In this document: positions 1 through 48,966 of the stretch, piece by piece | How positions within the stretch are numbered: position 1 is the stretch's first letter | How the letters are laid out: the number at the start of each line of letters is the position of its first letter | Assembly: GCA_030141605.1 (NCBI GenBank) | Contig: JAQGDQ010001296.1 | Span: 1-48,966 of the forward strand | Direction of reading: 5' to 3' | DNA from: Tubiluchus corallicola | Lineage: Eukaryota; Priapulida; Priapulimorpha; Priapulimorphida; Tubiluchidae | Length of the DNA: 48,966 bases | Program-made: the position numbers and the translations under genes | The notes under the pieces: model-generated | Seen by the model: only the letters and a program-made list of their open reading frames with translations | Databases searched by the model: none | What the model was told of the DNA's origin: nothing

Positions 1-632
1 TTGGCAGCTTTTTTCCTTTTGTATCCCATTACAGGAAACTGACTTTATTCAACTTTCACACATGTAATTTCGCATGACAGTATACAAACAAACAGACAAC
101 AGCAATAATATTTAAATTATTTTTATTGGAATATATCCTACTTTTGTGTTTGAGGCAACTACCCTTGAACCTTGCACAAGAAATCTGTGCATACTACTAG
201 AACTTGTTTACACTAACAAAACGGGCTTAGAATTATAAATTACTTACAGTTAACACGAGGAAATGTAAGGCAATTATAATCGGCAGTGGTTTACACACTT
301 TCATTGTGTTAATGTGTTAATTTTTGGTGTTAAACAGGAGAAAAATTCCCACTGATCCTTAGAAAAGACAATTTTATTACAATTTTACAAATATCATTGT
401 GGACTTTTAGATTACTCATGCAAAAGACAAAACTAGTAGTATGCACAGATTTCTTGTGCAAGGTTCAAGGGTAGTTGCCTCAAACACAAAAGTAGGATAT
501 ATTCCAATAAAAATAATTTAAATATTATTGCTGTTGTCTGTTTGTTTGTATACTGTCATGCGAAATTACATGTGTGAAAGTTGAATAAAGTCAGTTTCCT
601 GTAATGGGATACAAAAGGAAAAAAGCTGCCAA
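1..632. repeat. Perfect 200-bp inverted repeat (foldback structure)
   Basis: Bases 1-200 are the exact reverse complement of 433-632, with no mismatch or gap found by eye, around a unique spacer of 232 bp. The left arm starts at the window edge with TTGGCAGC, so the structure may extend outside; the right arm ends at 632 with GCTGCCAA. No coding potential is seen. It could be a foldback transposon, a young inverted duplication, or a palindromic assembly artefact. Arm identity is certain; the nature is inferred. Confidence 0.85.
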
Positions 633-1730
633 AATAGTGGAAAGAGGCCTTGGAGAAAGTAAACGAGAATTATTGTAAAATTTAACTGTCAATAGTACTG
701 ATAACAAGATAGCTTGACGCTTTGCCAAGTAATTTAGTCGTTATTAAGGACGTCAAAAATAAAAAAGTTTATCCAAAGAAAAAAATTGAGCAAAATAACC
801 TAACAACAAAACATGTTGAATTCATGGCGGTGCCATGTCGTTAATCTAAACAACACGTGCAAATACAGCACGTGCTACTGCGCATGTGTAACACAAGCAC
901 CAGACACAGTCAAACGATCATACATCTATTCCTAGCAAGCAAGCGCTCTGTTTTCCCGCGTTCATTATTACGCAATAGGCCTACATGAATTCAGCACTTG
1001 ACGGATTCCAAATTATTGCAAACCTAAAATGCAGCCTGATTACAATGTTTAAAAGGAACGCGAAGTTACGTAGCTTTATCCTAGCTCATAGTGCACGCAG
1101 AACAATGACATTCTATAGGTTGTTTGTTAAAACGCAGAATTTGATTTTTTATTCATTGTTTTCAAACAGAAAATGGAACAAGATTTAAATGTCATGAGAT
1201 AACTGGTGAGACGCCAGGCACAATGAAGCGACACAAATTTTAAATCAACTCATAGAGGTGAAAATGGTGCTTTAAATCAACTTTCTGCACCTAGTACTTA
1301 GAATAATGAAGTCTTCCACAAAGGTAGAATGTGCTGTTTAGTGGTGACGTTTTAGTTGTTTTTATTGGTAATGTAAGACACCATTCTTATCGAAATGCTA
1401 TTAACTTTGCTAGCCAATATTGCTGTGCATGTTTTTGTTGCAAAGATTGATCTTTCTCTTCCAAACTTTGCCACTTTGTAAGCCGGAATTCAGTATGATT
1501 GACTTTTTAACCTTGTTTTTTTACGAAGGAGAGATCAAGCTCGTTATCGGGAATAGTTGCTTGACAGGAGCATCTTAACCGTATTATGATGTAAGTGCTT
1601 CTTGTTTCGTCGAAATAAACCGTGGCGAGAGGTTAATTAACCAAAGCAAAGACTCCGTTCCATTCTCTGACCAGCCCCAACATTGTGTTTCATCATCACA
1701 AAGCACATGCCGTGACCACTTAGCTACTCG
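633..1730. other. Non-coding upstream region, nothing recognised
   Basis: AT-rich sequence between the inverted repeat and the presumed gene 1 promoter. The only open frame (985-1188, 67 codons) has no recognisable domain, signal peptide or supported splice sites. No repeat array or transposon end was seen. Confidence 0.5.
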
Positions 1731-1735
1731 CCACA

Positions 1736-1792
1736 CAGCTGAACAGCTGTCAATGCTAGTAATATATCAGGATTGTCTTATTCATATAAATA
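1736..1792 (+). promoter_or_regulatory. Candidate gene 1 core promoter: twin E-boxes and TATA-like box
   Basis: Two CAGCTG E-boxes lie at 1736-1741 and 1744-1749, and TATAAATA lies at 1785-1792, about 92 bp before the ATG at 1884. A TATA box there would place transcription start near 1815-1825 and give a short 5' leader. An alternative is that the acceptor-like TTTTTTAG ending at 1857 joins an unseen upstream leader exon. Motifs are seen; function is inferred. Confidence 0.35.
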
Positions 1793-1883
1793 TTGGAATG
1801 TTCTTCGTTTTCCAAACAGATACATTGTCTCTGTTTATTTGTTTTGATATTTTTTAGCTAATCCATGAAGACTGGTTCACACT

Positions 1884-24524
<22,641 letters not shown>

Positions 24525-24790
24525 TTTTTCCTGGAACTCAACTTTAAATATCCCACTAAAGCGTCTCACACATGGAAAACTGGAGGATTTCGTTTAAGCC
24601 AATTCATAGTGAAAATATACATATTAGGCATCGTTCACAAGACCCTAATTTCACAACATTTTTGGCATTTTTTCTGCGTGCGTCGTTTACTAAACTTTCT
24701 ACGTAAAGAATGTATTGCGATAAGTGGATGAACGCATTAAAATAGATTTTTTTTAATAATAAATAAATAATGATTTTGAATTTTGCGTTA
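24525..24790 (+). terminator. Gene 1 3' UTR with polyadenylation signals
   Basis: Overlapping AATAAA motifs lie at 24758-24763 and 24762-24767, about 235 bp after the stop, a suitable distance for cleavage near 24780-24795. Confidence 0.55.
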
Positions 24791-24820
24791 ACTGTTTTTT
24801 AAGCATGATAATTTATATAA

Positions 24821-25028
24821 GTCCTTTTCGTATAAAATCTAGGCTTTTTGAAGGATTCAAGCTTAGGTTTGCTCCACCCAGCATGAATCCAGAGTCTGCT
24901 GTCAATCAGATGCGGATGCTGTCAGTCCTTATCATATTAAATCTAGGCGTTTTGGAGGTTTCAAGCTTAGGTTTGCTCCACCCAGCATGGATCCAGAGTC
25001 TGCTGTCAATCAGATGCAGATGCTATCC
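24821..25028. repeat. 104-bp direct duplication
   Basis: Two copies (24821-24924, 24925-25028) sharing TTCAAGCTTAGGTTTGCTCC and CCAGAGTCTGCTGTCAATC; a few substitutions separate them. Confidence 0.9.
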
Positions 25029-25105
25029 TCGGGAATCAGGAGACTTTGATTACACCCCGGATTGCTGTTGAACTTGACAAATTAATGGGGATGTTTGAAT
25101 GTGTG

Positions 25106-25304
25106 CAGGGCCTCTTTCAGCCTAAGCTAGGCTCAGGGAAATGGGGCGTGTGAAGCCCCCTCGGGGGGGGGGGTGCCACCATGGTTGGCGCCGAGAAAAT
25201 TTTTGAACTGCTAGAACGCCGTAGAAGCAAAAAATGTTACCCTGGCGCGAGGCCCCCTGGAGGGTGAGGCCCCGGGGAAGTATCCCCCCATGAAATGGGC
25301 CCTG
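25106..25304. mobile_element. hAT-like MITE, 199 bp
   Basis: Ends CAGGGCCTCTTTCA and inverse CAGGGCCCATTTCA; target duplications AATGTGTG (25098-25105) and AACGTGTG (25305-25312), 7 of 8 matching. Same family as 3154-3425. Confidence 0.8.
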
Positions 25305-25605
25305 AACGTGTGGACGAGGTGAAGTCTAAACTGTGTGGCCTGAAAAAGAAGAATAACTTAGTTTATGTACTGACTATTAGACTACTAACATCGCCTTTTA
25401 ACGCTTATGTGCACTAAGTTCATTCAGCGACAAAAAAGTTATTCTTTCATTCTTGCCTTCTGTAGTTATATTACCTACTAGTGCATGCTGCGCAGTAGTG
25501 ACTACGGCTAACACTGTATCTCGACACTAAGCGAAGGAACTGCACAAGCAACCAACGGCTGGAGGGGGGAGGAGGTCATGTGACCCAACGGCCATGTGTA
25601 ATCGT

Positions 25606-26157
25606 TTAATGCTAATCTTACTGGTATTGTTTCTGGCAATCTCATTAAATGTCCTACCCATCTTAGTCTTCTGATTCTGATTTTAGTGCTCCAATGTTTA
25701 ATGCTAATCTTACTGGTGTTGTTTCTGGGAATCTCATTAAATGTCCTACCCATCTTAGTCTTCTGATTCTGATTTTAGTGCTCCAATGTTTAATGCTAAT
25801 CTTACTGGTGTTGTTTCTGGGAATCTCATTAAATGTCCTACCCATCTTAGTCTTCTGATTCTGATTTTAGTGCTCCAATGTTTAATGCTAATCTTACTGG
25901 TGTTGTTTCTGGCAATCTCATTAAATGTCCTACCCATCTTAATCTTCTGATTCGGATTTTAGTGCTCCAACGTTTAATGCTAATCTTACTGGTGTTGTTT
26001 CTGGCAATCTCATTAAATGTCCTACCCATCTTAGTCTTCTGATTCTGATTTTAGTGCTCCAACGTTTAATGCTAATCTTACTGGTGTTGTTTCTGGCAAT
26101 CTAATTAAATGTCCTACCCATCTTAGTCTTCTGATTCTGATTTTAGTGCTCCAATGT
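25606..26157 (-). repeat. 92-bp satellite made from a LINE coding fragment, six copies
   Basis: Minus-strand units translate as IRRLRWVGHLMRLPETTPVR plus LALN, resembling the RLRWxGHxxR segment near the end of many non-LTR reverse transcriptase proteins. The unit of 92 bp repeats six times; because 92 is not a multiple of three, the frame breaks at each junction. So a piece of retroelement coding sequence was amplified as a satellite. Confidence 0.8.
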
Positions 26158-28229
26158 TCTTTTTTGATTCTGTTATACATCTGTTCATTTGACATGATAA
26201 ATGGCCATTTTATTTTTAAGATTTTCCTGAGTTATACTAGTAAGTGAGCAGATATACTAATAAATGAACGCATTATTAGTTTCTATAGCGACTGATTACG
26301 CTAATAATGCGCATGCGCGTTATGCAACTTTGCACGTAATTTGTTATTCGTAGTATGGAATTAAAAGAACGCACGCGCAAAAGGAACATTTTACAATCAG
26401 CGAACAAAGAAATTAATAGAACGAATTGAATCTTGTCTGATTAGCTTTGCGTTTTATACAGTTTTCTAAAGAAAACACAACCTGGTGAGCATCGTTTTCA
26501 GTAAGTACATTAAAAATAATTATTTCATAAAAAATAAACTAACTTTTTAGCACATTAAATATGACGTAACATTTAACGAAGTTAGGCATAACAGCAGGCA
26601 GTTTGGATACCTGATTGTCCTATTGGTGTTTATTTTTACCCTGATAAATGCAACACGATATGAACTCGGCCTCCTCGTGAAATCCGACACAATCTGAAAA
26701 TAGCTGACTAACTGACCAGCTGATGTACCAATTTGTTACAATACTAATTAATGTCAATTTTTATTATAGGCACTTCAAAACATTTATAGTTAAAAACAAC
26801 ACAACTTTATTAAAACTTTTACATTAAAAAGTGAAAATCATGCCAAAGGTTTAGTAGAACTGGCAAAAAATTCTGCTCAGTCGATTAAAGGAAGACAAGA
26901 TGATTATTTAGACTCAATCTCATTTTAATTTGCTGTCCAAAATATACATTTTCTTGCCTATAAATGTTAGAAATTGTTCCCTTAATTTTTGAATAATTAG
27001 CTTAGAAAGTTAATTAACGGTAACCGAATACAGCTATTGCTAACGTCAGAAACTAACCACTGTTTGTGCAATGGCAGGCGTTTTCCTTAACGTTACGTTA
27101 AGTAACTGTTACTGTTTAAACGCATGATGTCACGAAAAATAAACTCTACGTCATATGACGTCAGAAACTAACACTGTAGTTCATGATCATTGTTATCAGG
27201 GTGCCGCCTTCTATTTGTTGGCCAAGCGCATGTGTTAAAAAAGTGCTGTTTCCGTTGTCGTAGATTCACTGAGCCGCGCGTAGCTTTGAAAGTTTAACGA
27301 AATTTCAGTATCCGAGGTAATTATTATTTAATCTAAGCTTTAATTTAAAATAAGCTATTGTAGTTTTCAATATTTTACGGCATTCTTTATTCTGAACTCG
27401 TGTTTACACAATCATCCGGTTTTCCTTTAATGACCACATTTGTGCCCGTGGCCACAAAGCTGATATTAGTAATTTCACATAAAAGGGACTTACTAATAAA
27501 AGAAAGGTTATCTATGAACCACAATAAGCCTTCTCTTAATATACAAAGCAGTTCAATTCATTAAACTTTATTTTCGTCAGGTCTGCTTAATCCTAATTAC
27601 CTATTTGGCTTTTTGTAAATACATGTTTAGGGTACCAATTTCTTTACTGGTCTGTTTATTCATTACCTGTTTGGCTTCTGTTAACGCCTTAATGAGTTAA
27701 TATAGTTTGTGATTGCAAAGGCAGCAAAATTAGTATTTGATTACATTTTTTTAATCAATTGTAATCGTAATCGGGCTCAGGTCTGCATCGAATTCAAGTT
27801 TTTTTTGTCAGAAGAATAGTGTATTTTTTAGTTTTATTTAGCTTTAATAATCTTGCCTAGTTATTTTCGTTATTAATACGGGTAAGCATATTTTAATTTT
27901 CAATTAACAGTGAGTAGCAATTACAAATCACATTACAAGTAGAAAATTAAACATGGTTGGTTTTTTCTGGATTGTTCCCAAATATTTGCGCTGTTTGGTG
28001 TCAGTGTGCATGCTAAGCTGTTCCTATTACTAGATTATATAGTCCATTGTTTCCCGAAATCCCCGTGTTAGACACTGTACTGTATTGGACCTGTTATTAA
28101 AATTTTAAATTATTAACCTTTATTATGTTATTAACGCTTTTAGTCATGTGTCTTGTGTATTATTCTCGTATCCAAAAAACAGAATGAGCTCAGAGCTTAT
28201 TGTCATTATCAGTGCCTTATTTTCACAGA
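26158..28229. other. Intergenic AT-rich stretch
   Basis: No exon, repeat array or transposon end was recognised over about 2 kb. An unseen leader exon or regulatory region of gene 2 may lie here. Confidence 0.5.
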
Positions 28230-28231
28230 CT

Positions 28232-28272
<41 letters not shown>

Positions 28273-28770
28273 AAATCTTTATTTGCCATTTTAAAAACAT
28301 TGACCATCATAATAAAAGACAGACAATCAGTGTTAGTTCATATAAAAACATACACTGTTCTGGGCAAATGCGTCTGGTGCAAGCTAAACTATAAGTGCAA
28401 CTAGAAATTCAAAAAATAAAATATAAACTAATTTAGTACGGTCTAGGAAAAACGAAATTATGATTTGAGTAAGTATCATCGTGTTCGTATGTCGGATATT
28501 CAAAACGAGTCATTAAACGTTTTTTAATTTAGACTTGAATAATGTTAAAGAGCTGCTGTGTTTTAGTGATGTCGGTAATGAATTCCAAAGTTGTATAGCT
28601 TGTTTAGTAATGGAATTCTTTCCATATTGGTTGTTCGTTCTAATGTTTCTTAAATTTAGTGTTCTGTTATTCATACTGGGGTTTTTAAGAAGTGGGAGCT
28701 TATTGTTTTTGAAGGGAGGTGGCCTGAACAGGAGCAGGCCTGAACTTTTATGTAAATTAAACATACACTG
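28230..28770 (-). mobile_element. LINE 3' end with (CTA)n tail
   Basis: The minus-strand frame 28764-28513 contains NQYGKNSITKQAIQLWNSLP and then LKHSSSLTLFKSKLKNV, matching the conserved C-terminal region of non-LTR reverse transcriptase ORFs. About 240 bp of 3' UTR follows, ending AATAAAGATTTTA and a (CTA)n run (28275-28231). The 5' part is missing, typical of truncated LINE insertion. Confidence 0.8.
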
Positions 28771-29258
28771 TTTTCGTTTCCTCTCCTCCCTTCCTTCTTC
28801 CTATCTCTATTCTTACTCTTTTTTTCATTCCATCATGTCTACTAACCCTAACCATTCTTTCACTCACTCGTTAGTGCCACCTTAAGAAGCCAAGCTTTCA
28901 AAGTGTCATGCAGCAGTTCTTTGATATGGGTAATTTAACTTCATCAGTGTTTTTTTACCTATACTGTTTTTTTTCAATCATATTTTATGTTGAAGTATTG
29001 CGTATGTATTCTGGAGGAAGATAAATTGATTGACTGATTGATTGGACTTTATTATAGTTCTCATCCGTAATCTGTCTTTGGTTTGGCTGATGCATAAGTT
29101 AACTGCATAAACTGAATGTATATGTAAACTATATAAACTGGAATATGTTTGCAAATTTACCACTGAGGTGGCAGCACCAGCTAGTCGAAACGTTTGACAT
29201 GGTTTTAACTTTCTAATGTAAAAGTTGGGATGTTTTTAGCTAATTGTTGTTTTTCCAG
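28771..29258. other. Region just upstream of gene 2
   Basis: Contains a short (ATTG)n run with ACTTTATT near 29025-29052, resembling another LINE tail, but no clear TATA box. An acceptor-like TTTTTCCAG ends at 29258, suggesting the 5' leader of gene 2 begins in an exon further upstream. Confidence 0.4.
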
Positions 29259-29287
29259 GATTTTTCCCATTGTTTAGGGATTGACGA

Positions 29288-48966
<19,679 letters not shown>

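Noticed and set aside
985-1188. 67-codon frame upstream of gene 1
   Set aside because: No domain, no signal peptide, no convincing splice sites, composition like the flanking intergenic DNA.

Overview
The window is AT-rich eukaryotic DNA from an invertebrate animal. Its genes are split by GT-AG introns, secreted trypsin-family and immunoglobulin domains are present, and the introns are full of minisatellites and small DNA transposons. I cannot name the phylum from the sequence alone. No bacterial genes, rRNA, tRNA or CRISPR array was seen.

Two tandem, same-strand S1-family (trypsin-like) serine protease genes dominate the window. Gene 1 (1884-24524, nine exons) can be assembled completely. 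All nine exons join in one frame to give 443 residues: signal peptide, propeptide, RIVGG activation site, catalytic H87/D132/S225, then a C-terminal extension with a poly-Thr stretch and a hydrophobic tail that looks like a GPI or membrane anchor signal. Gene 2 (29288 to beyond the right edge) has a signal-peptide exon, two nearly identical immunoglobulin-like exons, then a protease domain whose intron positions and phases match gene 1. The exon carrying its catalytic Ser lies outside the window.

Most of the remaining sequence is intron. Region by region: a 200-bp perfect inverted repeat (1-632); the gene 1 promoter area (about 1730-1883); introns 1-2 with hAT-like elements, a LINE tail and three DR1-type motifs (2005-5258); a 70-bp array built from the end of the catalytic-His exon (5317-7203); a 21-bp array (8084-8573); introns 4-6 with a solo LTR, hAT-like elements and a foldback element (8891-17619); a 120-bp array built from the end of exon 7 (17979-21219); the last two exons of gene 1; an intergenic stretch (about 24790-29258) with LINE debris; gene 2 intron 1 and a 4.6-kb tandem duplication carrying the Ig exon (30719-40200); a 22-bp array of over 4 kb with higher-order structure (41082-45360); and the protease exons of gene 2 separated by CT, 30-bp and 55-bp arrays.

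The most striking theme is that tandem arrays repeatedly begin at, just inside, or just after a 5' splice site, in both genes. In two cases the amplified unit contains the end of the upstream coding exon plus its splice donor. A second theme is datable transposition: a TTAA-flanked piggyBac-like MITE is present in one copy of the 4.6-kb duplication and absent from the matching TTAA of the other. A third is exon shuffling: phase 1-1 Ig exons sit in gene 2 in the same phase-1 intron that holds no Ig exon in gene 1.
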